64,000 bases of DNA from Streptomyces xiamenensis (lineage in GTDB: Bacteria > Actinomycetota > Actinomycetes > Streptomycetales > Streptomycetaceae): contig NZ_CP009922.3 in the NCBI RefSeq assembly GCF_000993785.3, positions 1,736,001 through 1,800,000 of the forward strand. Reading direction: 5' to 3'. Every line of letters starts with the position of its first letter. The stretch's first letter is position 1. The position numbers were made by a program, and so were the translations under genes. Below, in pieces: positions 25,735 through 34,633 of the stretch. The notes beneath the pieces are model-generated. The model had not been told where the DNA came from. It searched no databases and was given only the letters and a program-made list of their open reading frames with translations.

Positions 25735-26577
25735 GTGACGACCGTGTCCGCCGCACACCCCACCGACCCCGCCCCCGCCTCGTTCGCCCGCGACTGGCGG
25801 GCCTGGCACGACGAACGTGACCGCTCCCTGGCCGCCCCGCACGGCTTCCTGGCGATCACCAGCATGCGCTGGCTGACCCCGGAGCCCACCCGGTTCGAGG
25901 ACGCGCCCGGCACCTGGTCCACCGACGAGGACGGGACGGTCCTGGTCGAACTGTCCGACGGCGAGACGCTCACCGTGGACGGCGAACCCCTCCCCCGGCG
26001 GCACCGGTTCACCGGGCTGCCGGACGGCGGCAGCGTGTCGGCCGGCTCCGGCGATCTGGTGGTCGAGGTGGCCCGGCGCGGCGGGCGGCCCGTGCTGCGC
26101 CCCCGGAACCCGGCCAACCCGCTGCGCACCGGCTTCACCGGCACCCCCGCCTACGCACCCGACCCGCGCTGGGCGCGCCCCGGTCGCTTCCTGCCCTTCG
26201 ACGCGCCCCGGCCGGTGACGGTCGGCGCGGTCGTGGAGGGGCTGGAGCACGTCCTGACCGCACCGGGCGAGATCGAGTTCGCGATCGACGGCGTCACCCA
26301 CCGGCTGACCGCGTTCAACGGGGGCCGGCCCGGCGCGCTGTTCGTGCTGTTCACCGACGCCACCTCGGGGGTGACCACGTACGCGGCGAACCGTTCCCTG
26401 TCGATCGCGCCGCCGGACGCCGGGGGCCGGGTGACCGTGGACTTCAACCGGGCGGTCAACCTGCCCTGCGCGTACACCGATCTGGCGACCTGCCCGCTGC
26501 CGCCCCGCGAGAACCGGCTGGCGCCGGCTGTCGAGGCGGGCGAGCGGCTGCCCCGCGGACGCGGCGGCACCGCCTGA
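25735..26577 (+). CDS. DUF1684 domain-containing protein
   Basis: A 280-residue soluble protein of the DUF1684 family. Family-typical stretches are FARDWRAWHDERDRSLAAP, GFLAITSMRWL, the AYAPDPRW region, and the closing DFNRAVNLPCAYTD with CPLPPRENRL. GTG at 25735 has GGAG upstream. The biochemical role of the family is unknown. The probable cysteine leader peptide just upstream suggests it responds to sulfur or cysteine status. Confidence 0.85.
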   Translation: MTTVSAAHPTDPAPASFARDWRAWHDERDRSLAAPHGFLAITSMRWLTPEPTRFEDAPGTWSTDEDGTVLVELSDGETLTVDGEPLPRRHRFTGLPDGGSVSAGSGDLVVEVARRGGRPVLRPRNPANPLRTGFTGTPAYAPDPRWARPGRFLPFDAPRPVTVGAVVEGLEHVLTAPGEIEFAIDGVTHRLTAFNGGRPGALFVLFTDATSGVTTYAANRSLSIAPPDAGGRVTVDFNRAVNLPCAYTDLATCPLPPRENRLAPAVEAGERLPRGRGGTA

Positions 26578-26665
26578 CCGCGTGCGTGACGGTGGGCGCG
26601 GGCGGCGGCGGCCGAGGCCGGGCGTTGGCGCGCCCCGGCGGGCGCCGGGACCGGCCCGCTCCGCA

Positions 26666-28657
26666 TCAGCCCTCGGACAGCACGGCCGGGGGGATCGGGT
26701 CCTCGGCGGAGCCGGTCGGCGAGGCGGCGATGGCGTACTGCTCGCGGACCTCCCGGTAGCGCATGAGTTCCGCCGCCACCGGTTCCAGGACGTGACTCTG
26801 GCCGGCGTCGGCGGCGAGCCTGCGCAGCCGCCACTCCTCCTTGCGGCCCCAGCTGTGCGCCGGGCCCCGGGCGGCGAAGCGGCAGATCCAGGCCAGCAGC
26901 GGGCCTCCGACCGAGCCGCCGAGCAGCAGCACCAGCGGCAGCCAGCGGCCGGCCACCGGGAGGCCGACGAGGGCGGCCAGCAGCCAGCTGACGCCGAGCA
27001 GTTGTGCGGCGAGCAGCAGCGCCTGCCCGAAGGCGGCCACCGACCACCAGCCGGGGCGCGGCAGTTGCAGGGCCGGGTTCGCCGGTCCGGTCGGCAGGGG
27101 GGCGGCCGGTAGGGTGCCGGGCGGCGGCTTGAGCACGGTCAGTTCGGGCTGCCGGTGGCGGGCGAACCAGCGCCTGGGGCGGTCCGGCTTGCCGCTCTTC
27201 CCCGTTTTTTCTTTCCCCTCTTCTTTCTCCTGCTTCTGCCGCCGTGTCGACTTGTCGCTGTCGGCCTGCTCCGGCGGGCGGGCCAGCGAGGACTCCAGGG
27301 CGCGCGGCAGGCCCTGCGCGCCGCGCCACGCCGCGTCGTGCACGGCGGTGGACCACGGCAGTGGCAGCCCGCGCGAGGCGTCCTCGGCCAGCTCCCGTAC
27401 CGCCTGCTCAAGGCCAGGGCGGGAGACGGCGGGGGCCGGGTCACCGGCCAGCCGGCGGGCCAGCAGCGCCGGCGGCTCACCGCGCCGCTGCGCCTGCCGG
27501 AACGCCATCCGGCGCGCCAGCTGCGCCCACGGCGTGCCGCACGCCCGGTCGGCGCGCCGCAGCCAGCCGCGTTCGGCGGCCTGCCCGGCGGCCTGGGCGC
27601 CGACCGCCTGCGCGAGCCGCTCCTCGAAGTCCTCCCGGGTGCGCTGGGTCAGCCCGGCCGGGCTCTCGGCCTCCTCCCCCACGTACAGCGGGCGCAGCCG
27701 CCTGGTGACCCCGTCGACGTCCGCCGTGAGCCGCTTGGCGGCGGCCGACCGGCCGCCGACCAGTTCGCCGACGAGCTGCCGCAGTTCGGGCACGCCCTGC
27801 CCGGTGAGGGCGGAGACGGCCAGCACCGCGGCGCCCGGTTCGCCGTGTTCCCCGAGCGCGACGCCGCTCTCGTCCAGCAGCCGGCGCAGGTCGTCCAGCA
27901 CGGCATCCACCGCCTCGCCGGGCAGCCGGTCGGCCTGGTTGAGGACGACGATGCTGACCTCGGCGTGTCCGGCGAAGGCCCGCAGGTAGCGCTCGTGGAA
28001 AAGGGCGTCGGCGTACTTCTCGGGGTCCACCACCCAGATCACGGCGTCGACCAGGCCCAGCAGCCGGTCCACCTGTTCGCGGTGGTCGGGGGCGATGGAG
28101 TCGTGGTCGGGCAGGTCGAGCAGGATCAGGCCGCGCAGCGCCGGGTCGGGCACGTGGGCGCGGCGCCGGGCGCGGACGGGGATGGCCAGACGTTCCAGCA
28201 GCCCGTCGCCGCCGCGTCCCTTGCCGGCGGGCCAGCTGCACGCGACGGCGTTGGCGGTGGTGGGGCGGCGCACCCCGGTCTCGGAGAGGTTGGCGCCGGC
28301 CATGGCGTTGAAGAGGGTGGACTTGCCGCTGCCGGTGGCGCCCGCGATGGCGACGGTGGTGTACGTCCTGGGCAGCCGGTGGCGGGCCGCCGCCTCGTCG
28401 ATCACCTTGCCGGCGTCGGTGAGCGCGCCGGCGTCCAAGCGGGCGCGGGAGAGGCCGATCAGCTCGCGCAGGGCGCCCAGCCGGATCTGCAGGGCGCGGT
28501 CCTCGGGGGCCTCGGCGCCGTGCGCGGGGGCGGGCACGGCGGTGGCGAGTTCGGTGGCGCGCCCCGTGGGTACGTCGTCGATGAGCGCGCGGCGGGCGAT
28601 GAGGCCGTCGTCCCAGCCGTTGCCCTGGTGTTCCGCCGTCATGGTCCTCTGCGGCAC
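26666..28657 (-). CDS. Dynamin-like/YfjP-type GTPase with C-terminal membrane hairpin
   Basis: A 663-residue GTPase. G1 is GATGSGKST (about residues 105-113), the G2 threonine lies in VRRPTTANAVA, G3 is DLPDHDS and G4 is NQAD. The C-terminal part has a basic linker rich in Lys and Glu and then at least two hydrophobic helices (AAFGQALLLAAQLLGVSWLL, WLPLVLLLGGSVGGPLLAWI), so it is membrane-attached. GTG 28657 follows AGGAG; ATG 28642 is an alternative. It lies 42 bases behind a second GTPase gene. The paired arrangement resembles tandem bacterial dynamins that act as hetero-oligomers on membranes. Confidence 0.85.
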   Translation of the reverse strand: MPQRTMTAEHQGNGWDDGLIARRALIDDVPTGRATELATAVPAPAHGAEAPEDRALQIRLGALRELIGLSRARLDAGALTDAGKVIDEAAARHRLPRTYTTVAIAGATGSGKSTLFNAMAGANLSETGVRRPTTANAVACSWPAGKGRGGDGLLERLAIPVRARRRAHVPDPALRGLILLDLPDHDSIAPDHREQVDRLLGLVDAVIWVVDPEKYADALFHERYLRAFAGHAEVSIVVLNQADRLPGEAVDAVLDDLRRLLDESGVALGEHGEPGAAVLAVSALTGQGVPELRQLVGELVGGRSAAAKRLTADVDGVTRRLRPLYVGEEAESPAGLTQRTREDFEERLAQAVGAQAAGQAAERGWLRRADRACGTPWAQLARRMAFRQAQRRGEPPALLARRLAGDPAPAVSRPGLEQAVRELAEDASRGLPLPWSTAVHDAAWRGAQGLPRALESSLARPPEQADSDKSTRRQKQEKEEGKEKTGKSGKPDRPRRWFARHRQPELTVLKPPPGTLPAAPLPTGPANPALQLPRPGWWSVAAFGQALLLAAQLLGVSWLLAALVGLPVAGRWLPLVLLLGGSVGGPLLAWICRFAARGPAHSWGRKEEWRLRRLAADAGQSHVLEPVAAELMRYREVREQYAIAASPTGSAEDPIPPAVLSEG

Positions 28658-28699
28658 CGGCGGTCTCCTTGTCGTGGATGGGATGGGGGCGGGCGGCGG

Positions 28700-30301
28700 T
28701 CAGGCCGCGGTGCGCAGCCGTTCCGCCTGGAGGGTGGACAGGGCGGCGATCAGCTCGACCTGGTGGTCCGCGCTGATGCCGAGGTGGTGCAGGGGGTCGC
28801 CGCGCCGGTCGCGCTCCTCGCCGAGGACCTGGTCGACGCAGTCGTTGAGCATGCGGCGGCCGTTGTCGCGCATCCGGTTGGCGGCGAGGGTGCCCAGGAC
28901 GCCGGCGAGGGTGTGCTGGGCGATCTGGGCCTCCTTGCCGCCGAGCAGTCCGGCGGCGAGCAGGGCGGCGAGTTCGCCGTCGTCGCCGGTCTTGACCCGG
29001 GCGGGGCCGCCGCGTTCGCCGATGACGGGGCCGTTGTGCCCGCCGGAGGCGGCGCGTGCCTCGTCGGCCAGTTCCTCCAGGCAGCGGCGCAGCCGCCGGA
29101 CCCGGATGCCGACCCGTTCGCGGACCTCTTCGGGGGTGTCGCAGCCGCCGGGCGGGGCGCCGGCCTCGCGGCGCCAGGCGGCGGTGGTGTGTTCGTCGGC
29201 GGCGGCGACGGCCTCGGTGAGCAGGGCGGTGAGCGCGTCGGTGAGGGCGTCCAGGAGTTCGGAGCTGCTGGTGTCCTCGGGGAAGGCGGCCCAGTGGGCG
29301 CGGGCGGCGCCGGTGAGGACACCGCCGGTGGTCAGGCACTGGCGTACGCGCTTGACCGACTCCCGGTAGGCGTTCTGGAGCTGCTGGTCCAGCCGTACGG
29401 CGGTGGCGTACTGGGCCGCCGCGGCGGAGGCGAGGGCGGCGACGGAGCCCTTGAGCGCGGCGAGTGCGCCGGTGGCGGTGCGGGCGGCGGCGTGGGAGCG
29501 GGCGGAGGGGCTCTGGGCCTGGTGGGCGAGCCATTCACGCAGCGCGGCGACGGCGGTGCGGGGCAACAGTCCGTTGCCGCCGCCGGCGGATTCGGGCAGT
29601 TCGGGGACGGTGAAGCGGGGGATGTCGTCGAGTCCGGCGTGTTCGAGCAGGGCGGCGTAGTGGCGGGAGACCTCGGCGGCGATCTGGTGCGGCACCCGGT
29701 CCAGGACGGTGGCCAGCGTGACGTCGTACTCCTGGGCGCTGCGCAGCAGGTGCCAGGGCAGGGCGTCGGCGTAGCGGGAGGCGGTGGTGACCAGGATCCA
29801 GATGTCGGCGGCGCACAGCAGGTCGGCGGCGAGGTCGCGCTGCCCCTCGACGAGGGAGTCGATGTCGGGGGCGTCCAGCAGGGCGATGCCGGGGGGCAGG
29901 GTGCGGGTGGTCTCCATGGCGAGTTCGCCGCGGGCGCGGTCCAGCTGGGGCAGCACGCGGTCGCCGGCGAACCAGTGCCGGTCATCGGGGTGGCAGACCA
30001 GGACGGGGGTGCGGGTGGTGGGGCGCAGCACGCCTGCCTCGGTGACCGGGCGGCCGATGAGGGAGTTGACCAGGGTGGATTTGCCGGCCCCGGTGGACCC
30101 GCCGATGACGGCCAGCAGCGGGGCGTCGGGGCGGCGCAGCCTGGGCAGCAGGTATCCGTCGAGCTGGGCCAGCAGTTCCGCCCGCGAGCGCCGCGCCCGG
30201 GGTGCGCCGGGCAGCTCCAGCGGGAAGCACGCGGCAGCGAGGCGCTCCCGCAGTACGGTCAGCGCTTCGAGCAGTTCGGGCCGTGCGTCCAAGATCGCCA
30301 C
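28700..30301 (-). CDS. Dynamin-family GTPase
   Basis: A 533-residue GTPase with G1 [17 protein letters not shown], switch I threonines in [15 protein letters not shown] and G3 DAPDIDS. A canonical NKxD is not obvious; LDR occupies the G4 position. The remainder is mostly helical, with no clear membrane span. GTG 30301 gives [14 protein letters not shown], the usual N-terminus of streptomycete homologues; an ATG at 30340 in the same frame lacks a ribosome site and is preceded by atypically AT-rich codons. First gene of the GTPase pair. Streptomyces dynamins of this general type (DynA/DynB) stabilise sporulation septa; equivalence here is not shown. Confidence 0.82.
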   Translation of the reverse strand: MAILDARPELLEALTVLRERLAAACFPLELPGAPRARRSRAELLAQLDGYLLPRLRRPDAPLLAVIGGSTGAGKSTLVNSLIGRPVTEAGVLRPTTRTPVLVCHPDDRHWFAGDRVLPQLDRARGELAMETTRTLPPGIALLDAPDIDSLVEGQRDLAADLLCAADIWILVTTASRYADALPWHLLRSAQEYDVTLATVLDRVPHQIAAEVSRHYAALLEHAGLDDIPRFTVPELPESAGGGNGLLPRTAVAALREWLAHQAQSPSARSHAAARTATGALAALKGSVAALASAAAAQYATAVRLDQQLQNAYRESVKRVRQCLTTGGVLTGAARAHWAAFPEDTSSSELLDALTDALTALLTEAVAAADEHTTAAWRREAGAPPGGCDTPEEVRERVGIRVRRLRRCLEELADEARAASGGHNGPVIGERGGPARVKTGDDGELAALLAAGLLGGKEAQIAQHTLAGVLGTLAANRMRDNGRRMLNDCVDQVLGEERDRRGDPLHHLGISADHQVELIAALSTLQAERLRTAA

Positions 30302-30586
30302 ATGCGAAGAATGCCCAATTTCACGCGGTTTCCAAAGCATATTCGCCCGAACGCGCCCGATTCCGGGCGGCAAACCCGGCGCTGTGGCATAACGAGTGCG
30401 CAACACCCCTCGCGCGAGCCCGCGAAATCGCTGCGCGCATCGCACTCGCCTGCGATTATCGGGGCTGCTTCACTGGATCTCCACACGACGGCGTCGCCGT
30501 GAAGCATCCGGGGCGAACCTCGCGACGCTCTATCCTGTGCGTCGAGGTCAGCGAGGGCATCCGTCCCGGGCCGTGATGGAGCTCAT

Positions 30587-30659
30587 GCCCCCGTAGCTCA
30601 GTGGATAGAGCAGGTGCCTTCTAAGCACTTGGCCGCAGGTTCGAGTCCTGCCGGGGGCG
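30587..30659 (+). tRNA. tRNA-Arg (anticodon TCT)
   Basis: A 73-base cloverleaf. Acceptor arms GCCCCCG and CGGGGGC pair fully, D stem GCTC/GAGC, anticodon stem GGTGC/GCACT with loop CTTCTAA (anticodon TCT, reading AGA/AGG), T arm GCAGG-TTCGAGT-CCTGC and discriminator G. CCA is not encoded. A TATCCT at about 30530 may be its -10. Confidence 0.97.
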
Positions 30660-30805
30660 CGCGCACATCGACGGCGGGCGACCCGGGGAGGGCGACCCGC
30701 CGTCCGCCGTGAACGGGGCAGGCCGCCGCCGGGTGAGCACCGTACCCCTTCGCAGGCCGGTTCCCCGCGAGCGTCACGCGCCACGGCCCGCCGCACCCGG
30801 CCAGG

Positions 30806-30817
30806 GTGAATCTTCAC
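30806..30817. promoter_or_regulatory. Upstream GTGAA/TTCAC palindrome
   Basis: GTGAATCTTCAC has perfect five-base arms around a two-base centre, 40 bases upstream of a second TGAA/TTCA palindrome at the P-type ATPase start. Candidate operator half of an ArsR/SmtB-type switch. Confidence 0.35.
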
Positions 30818-30842
30818 ACCGCGACCGCGCCGGCTTCTCTGC

Positions 30843-30865
30843 TATACATGAATAGGTGTTCACGT
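30843..30865 (+). promoter_or_regulatory. ArsR/SmtB-like operator over a probable leaderless start
   Basis: ACATGAATAGGTGTTCACGT (30846-30865) is an imperfect palindrome with TGAA-N6-TTCA core, the shape recognised by ArsR/SmtB metal sensors. TATACA (30843-30848) looks like a -10 placed seven bases before the GTG start at 30856, implying a leaderless message. A bound repressor would cover both the -10 and the start. No sensor gene lies nearby. Confidence 0.45.
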
Positions 30866-32757
30866 CTACGTATGTACGGCTGCCGGAGGCGCGCTGGGCG
30901 CTCGCCGCCCTGGCCCTCTTCCTGCTCGCGCTGCCCCTGCACCTCCTCGGCGCCCCCGCCTGGACCTGGGCCCCGCTGTACGCCGCCACCTACATCTGCG
31001 GCGGCTGGGAGCCCGGCTGGGAAGGGCTCAAGGCGCTGCGCGAGAAGACCCTCGACGTGGACCTGCTGATGGTCGTGGCCGCGCTCGGCGCCGCCGCCAT
31101 CGGGCAGGTCCTGGACGGCGCGCTGCTCATCGTCATCTTCGCCACCTCCGGCGCCCTGGAGGCCATCGCCACCCACCGCACCGCCGAGTCCGTCCGCAGC
31201 CTGCTGGACCTCGCCCCGGCCACCGCCACCCGGCTGCTGCCCGGCGGCGCGGGCGAGGAGACCGTGCCCGCCGACACCCTCGCCATCGGCGACACCGTCC
31301 TGGTCCGCCCCGGCGAACGCGTCGGCGCCGACGGCGTGGTGACCGAGGGCGAGAGCGAGATCGACCAGGCCACCATCACCGGCGAGCCGCTGCCCGTCGC
31401 CAAGCGGCCGGGCGAGGAGGTGTTCGCCGGGACGGTCAACGGCACCGGCGCGCTGCGGGTGCGGGTCACCCGCGACCCCGCCGACTCCGTCATCGCCCGG
31501 ATCGTCACCCTGGTGGAGGAGGCGTCCGGGACCAAGGCCCCCACCCAGCTGTTCATCGAGAAGATCGAACAGCGCTACTCCTGGGCGATGGTGACCGCCA
31601 CCCTGGCGCTCTTCCTCATCCCGCTCTCCCTGGGCGCCACCCTCGACGACACCCTGCTGCGCGCCATGACCTTCATGATCGTGGCCTCGCCGTGCGCCGT
31701 CGTGCTGGCCACCATGCCGCCGCTGCTGTCCGCCATCGCCAACGCCGGGCGGCACGGCGTGCTCGCCAAGTCGGCCGTCGTGATGGAACGCCTCGCCCAG
31801 ATCGACGCCGTCGCCCTCGACAAGACCGGCACCCTCACCGAGGGCACCCCGCGCGTCACCGACCTCCGGCCGCTGCCGGGCTCCGGACTCGACGAGGACG
31901 CCCTGCTGGCGCTGGCCGCGTCGGCGGAACACCCCAGCGAACACCCCCTCGCCCGCGCCATCACCGGCACCGCCCGCGAGCGCGGCCTGGTGCTCGCCGA
32001 GGCCACCGACTTCGCCTCCGCACCCGGCACCGGGGTCACCGCCACCGTCAAGGGCCGCGAGATCCGCGTCGGCGCCCCGGCCCGGCTCTTCCCCGGCGGT
32101 GCCACCGACCTGGAGGCGTCGGGACGTACCGCCGTGGCCGTCCTGCGGGACGGCGCCCCGGTCGGGCTCATCGGTCTGGCCGACCGCCCCCGCCCCGGCG
32201 CCGCCGCCACCGTCGCCGCGCTCACCGCGTACACCGGCCGCTCCCCCGTCCTGCTCACCGGCGACAACGAGGCGGCGGCCCGGCGACTGGCCGCCGAGGT
32301 CGGCATCACCGAGGTACGCGCCGGGCTGCTGCCGCAGGACAAGGCCGCCGCCGTACGGGAGTGGGAGCAGGCCGGACGCAAAGTGCTGCTGGTCGGCGAC
32401 GGCGTGAACGACGCCCCGGCACTGGCCGCCGCCCACACCGGGGTGGCGATGGGCCGGGCCGGCTCCGACCTCGCCCTGGAGACCGCCGACGCGGTCGTGG
32501 TCCGCGACGAACTCGCCACCATCCCCGCCGTCCTGGACCTGTCCCGCCGGGCGCGGCGGCTGGTGATCCAGAACCTGGTGATCGCCGGAACGTTCATCGC
32601 CGTCCTGGTCACCTGGGACCTGGTCGGCCATCTGCCGCTCCCGCTGGGCGTGGCGGGCCACGAGGGCTCCACGGTGCTGGTCGGCCTCAACGGCCTGCGG
32701 CTGCTGCGCGAGTCCGCCTGGCGGCGGGCGGCGGCGACCCCCGAACTCGGCCCCTAG
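30856..32757 (+). CDS. Heavy-metal P1B-type ATPase
   Basis: A 633-residue metal exporter. Phosphorylation site DKTGTLTEG, actuator TGEPLPV, hinge GDGVNDAPAL and the transmembrane metal motif SPC (IVASPCAVVLATMPPLL) are intact. There is no N-terminal HMA metal-binding domain, so the protein begins with the first membrane helices. SPC with this shape occurs in zinc/cadmium/lead/cobalt or copper exporters (CadA/Ctp-like); the ion is not certain. GTG 30856 seems leaderless and lies inside an ArsR/SmtB-like palindrome, supporting metal induction. Confidence 0.9.
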   Translation: MFTSTYVRLPEARWALAALALFLLALPLHLLGAPAWTWAPLYAATYICGGWEPGWEGLKALREKTLDVDLLMVVAALGAAAIGQVLDGALLIVIFATSGALEAIATHRTAESVRSLLDLAPATATRLLPGGAGEETVPADTLAIGDTVLVRPGERVGADGVVTEGESEIDQATITGEPLPVAKRPGEEVFAGTVNGTGALRVRVTRDPADSVIARIVTLVEEASGTKAPTQLFIEKIEQRYSWAMVTATLALFLIPLSLGATLDDTLLRAMTFMIVASPCAVVLATMPPLLSAIANAGRHGVLAKSAVVMERLAQIDAVALDKTGTLTEGTPRVTDLRPLPGSGLDEDALLALAASAEHPSEHPLARAITGTARERGLVLAEATDFASAPGTGVTATVKGREIRVGAPARLFPGGATDLEASGRTAVAVLRDGAPVGLIGLADRPRPGAAATVAALTAYTGRSPVLLTGDNEAAARRLAAEVGITEVRAGLLPQDKAAAVREWEQAGRKVLLVGDGVNDAPALAAAHTGVAMGRAGSDLALETADAVVVRDELATIPAVLDLSRRARRLVIQNLVIAGTFIAVLVTWDLVGHLPLPLGVAGHEGSTVLVGLNGLRLLRESAWRRAAATPELGP

Positions 32758-32788
32758 GATGTGGAGTTGATCATCACAACACCACATC
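32758..32788. promoter_or_regulatory. 12-bp imperfect inverted repeat before the RDD gene
   Basis: Arms GATGTGGAGTTG (32758-32769) and CAACACCACATC (32777-32788) match at 11 of 12 positions with a seven-base centre. It directly follows the ATPase stop, so it is either that gene's terminator or an operator/attenuator of the RDD gene. Confidence 0.45.
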
Positions 32789-32800
32789 TTCGGGGGAACG

Positions 32801-33556
32801 ATGAGTCAGCCGGTCACGGATCCACTTCCGGTCGCGGCACCCGTTCAGGCAACGGCACCGGTACCGCCCGCCGACCGCGCTCCACGCACCCGCCGCCTGC
32901 TCGGCTGGCTGCTGGACTTCACGGTGATCCTCGCCGTGGCCGCGCTTCTCGGCTGGCTCACCTTCAACCGGATCAGCGCCAAACTGACCGGCGTACCGGG
33001 ACTGGTGGGCATCTCCGCCTGGCAGCTCGCCACTTCCGGTGGTGACCTGTTGGGCGCGGGCCAGGGCGTGGGCACCTCGCTGTGGCGCTCCTCGGTGCGT
33101 GCCGTGTGGCAGGGCTTCGCGGGGCTGGTGCTGTTCGCCTTCGCCTACCGCTTCGCGTCCCTGGCCCTGATGGGCCGTACACCCGGCCAGGCGCTGCTGG
33201 GCCTGCGGGTGCTGAACCGCCGCGACGGGCAGCGCCCCGCCCGCTCCGCAGCGGCCGGCCGGGCGGCGGCCGGCACCCTGGTCGACGTGGGCTGGTACGC
33301 GCTCGCCTGCTGCCTGCTGGTGGGCGGCGCCATCGGCCTGTCGGTGCTGTGCTGGATCCTCGCGGTGGCCGTGTTCCTCCTCCACTCCCTGCTCGCCCTG
33401 GCCGGTACCCGCCGCTCCCTGGCGGACCGCCCCTCGGGCACCGTCGTCGCCAGCGCCTTCCGCCTCCAGCCCGTCTGGACCCGCCTGCCGGGCGCGATGC
33501 GGCGTCGCGCGCCGGACGGGGAGACCCCTCCGCCGGCACCTGTCGCCGCCGCCTGA
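32801..33556 (+). CDS. RDD-family membrane protein
   Basis: A 251-residue integral membrane protein. The RDD-type start RLLGWLLDFTVILAVAALLGWL, a second helix (GFAGLVLFAFAYRFASLALM), the MGRTPGQALLGLRVL motif and two further helices place it in the RDD family. Pro-rich tails are at both ends. GGGGGAA precedes ATG 32801. Function of RDD proteins is poorly known; some exchange ions or compatible solutes. Confidence 0.85.
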   Translation: MSQPVTDPLPVAAPVQATAPVPPADRAPRTRRLLGWLLDFTVILAVAALLGWLTFNRISAKLTGVPGLVGISAWQLATSGGDLLGAGQGVGTSLWRSSVRAVWQGFAGLVLFAFAYRFASLALMGRTPGQALLGLRVLNRRDGQRPARSAAAGRAAAGTLVDVGWYALACCLLVGGAIGLSVLCWILAVAVFLLHSLLALAGTRRSLADRPSGTVVASAFRLQPVWTRLPGAMRRRAPDGETPPPAPVAAA

Positions 33557-33567
33557 TCCACGCCCCG

Positions 33568-33596
33568 GGTTGTGCGGCCCCGGGGGCCGCACAACC
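33568..33596. terminator. 14-bp perfect stem-loop after the RDD gene
   Basis: GGTTGTGCGGCCCC (33568-33581) pairs perfectly with GGGGCCGCACAACC (33583-33596) around one base. It may end the RDD transcript. Its outer GGTTGTG/CACAACC is repeated in the next palindrome, so it could also be a LysR site. Confidence 0.55.
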
Positions 33597-33610
33597 GGCT
33601 CCGGGAGAGC

Positions 33611-33639
33611 CACAACCGCTGGTTGTGCGTTCCTAGCAT
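33611..33639 (+). promoter_or_regulatory. LysR promoter with CACAACC/GGTTGTG operator
   Basis: CACAACC (33611-33617) and GGTTGTG (33621-33627) form a 7-bp palindrome with a three-base centre. TAGCAT (33634-33639) is a -10-like hexamer seven bases before the GTG start of the LysR gene, suggesting a leaderless, autoregulated message. Confidence 0.4.
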
Positions 33640-33645
33640 GAGGTC

Positions 33646-34605
33646 GTGGACACCGAAGCACTGCGATCGTTCGTCCGGGCCGCCGAGCTCGGGCAGTTCC
33701 GGCACGCGGCCGACGAACTGGGCGTGACCCAGCAGGCGATCTCCAAACGGATCGCCTGTCTGGAACGCGAGCTGGAGGTCCGGCTGTTCACCCGCACGGC
33801 GCGGGGTGTGGAGCTCACCCGGGACGGCCGCACGTTCCTCCCCCACGCCCGGGACGTCGTCGCGAGCGTCGAACGCGCCCTGACCGCCGTCCGGCCGGGC
33901 GCCCGCACCCTGCGCATCGACGTACTCGGACTGCGCACCGCACAGGCCGTCCTGCTGCACGCGTACTGGCGGTCGCGCCCCGGTACCAAGATCGACGTGG
34001 TCACCCTCAAGGTCACCGACCCGTGGGAGGCGGTCGCCGCCGTCGCGGCCGGCGAGGTCGACGCGACGTTCCGCTCGGTCACCGATCCCTCCGCGCTGCC
34101 ACCCGGCGTCCGGATGCGGCACGCCTTCGACTCCCCGGTGGAACTGCTCGTCGGCCCGAAACATCCGCTGGCCAAGGCGGCGGAACTGACCCCGTACCAA
34201 CTGCGCAAGCACCGCATCTGGGTACCCGGCATCGCGCCCGGCAGCGAATGGGCGGAGTTCTACGACGAGCTGGTCACCGAGTTCGATCTGCGCATCGACG
34301 CCGCCGGTCCGCACTTCGGGGACGAGGTGCTGCTGGACGTCCTGGCGGAGTCCGGTGACGTGGCCACCCTCGTCGGCGCCCGCGACCGCTACCAGTGGCC
34401 GGCGCACCACGACCTGCGCCGCATCCCCCTCGTGTCGCCGACGATCGGATACCCGCTCTCGCTCATCCTGCCCCGCGCCAACCCGCACCCCGGACTGCGC
34501 GGAGTCCTCGCCCACTTCGCCGGGCTGCCGAGGCTGCCCGAGGGGACCTGGGTCCCGTCCTGGGCGACCCGGCCGCACGACGGCGACAACGACCCCACCA
34601 CCTGA
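33646..34605 (+). CDS. LysR-family transcriptional regulator
   Basis: A 319-residue LysR regulator. The N-terminal winged HTH is clear: LRSFVRAAELGQFRHAADEL and GVTQQAISKRIACLERELEV, then RLFTRTARGVELT. A periplasmic-binding-like effector domain follows (about residues 90-290). The downstream gene encodes a sugar-type O-acetyltransferase only 28 bases later, a likely target. Repeated GGTTGTG palindromes upstream may be its binding sites. Confidence 0.9.
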   Translation: MDTEALRSFVRAAELGQFRHAADELGVTQQAISKRIACLERELEVRLFTRTARGVELTRDGRTFLPHARDVVASVERALTAVRPGARTLRIDVLGLRTAQAVLLHAYWRSRPGTKIDVVTLKVTDPWEAVAAVAAGEVDATFRSVTDPSALPPGVRMRHAFDSPVELLVGPKHPLAKAAELTPYQLRKHRIWVPGIAPGSEWAEFYDELVTEFDLRIDAAGPHFGDEVLLDVLAESGDVATLVGARDRYQWPAHHDLRRIPLVSPTIGYPLSLILPRANPHPGLRGVLAHFAGLPRLPEGTWVPSWATRPHDGDNDPTT

Positions 34606-34633
34606 CACGCTCCCCACCGGAAAGGCCCGCCCC

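Noticed and set aside
27155..30502. 1115-codon open frame on the + strand opposite the two GTPase genes
   Set aside because: It is antisense to two genes with intact GTPase motifs, has a Gly/Val/Gln-rich composition typical of high-GC shadow frames and no recognisable domain.
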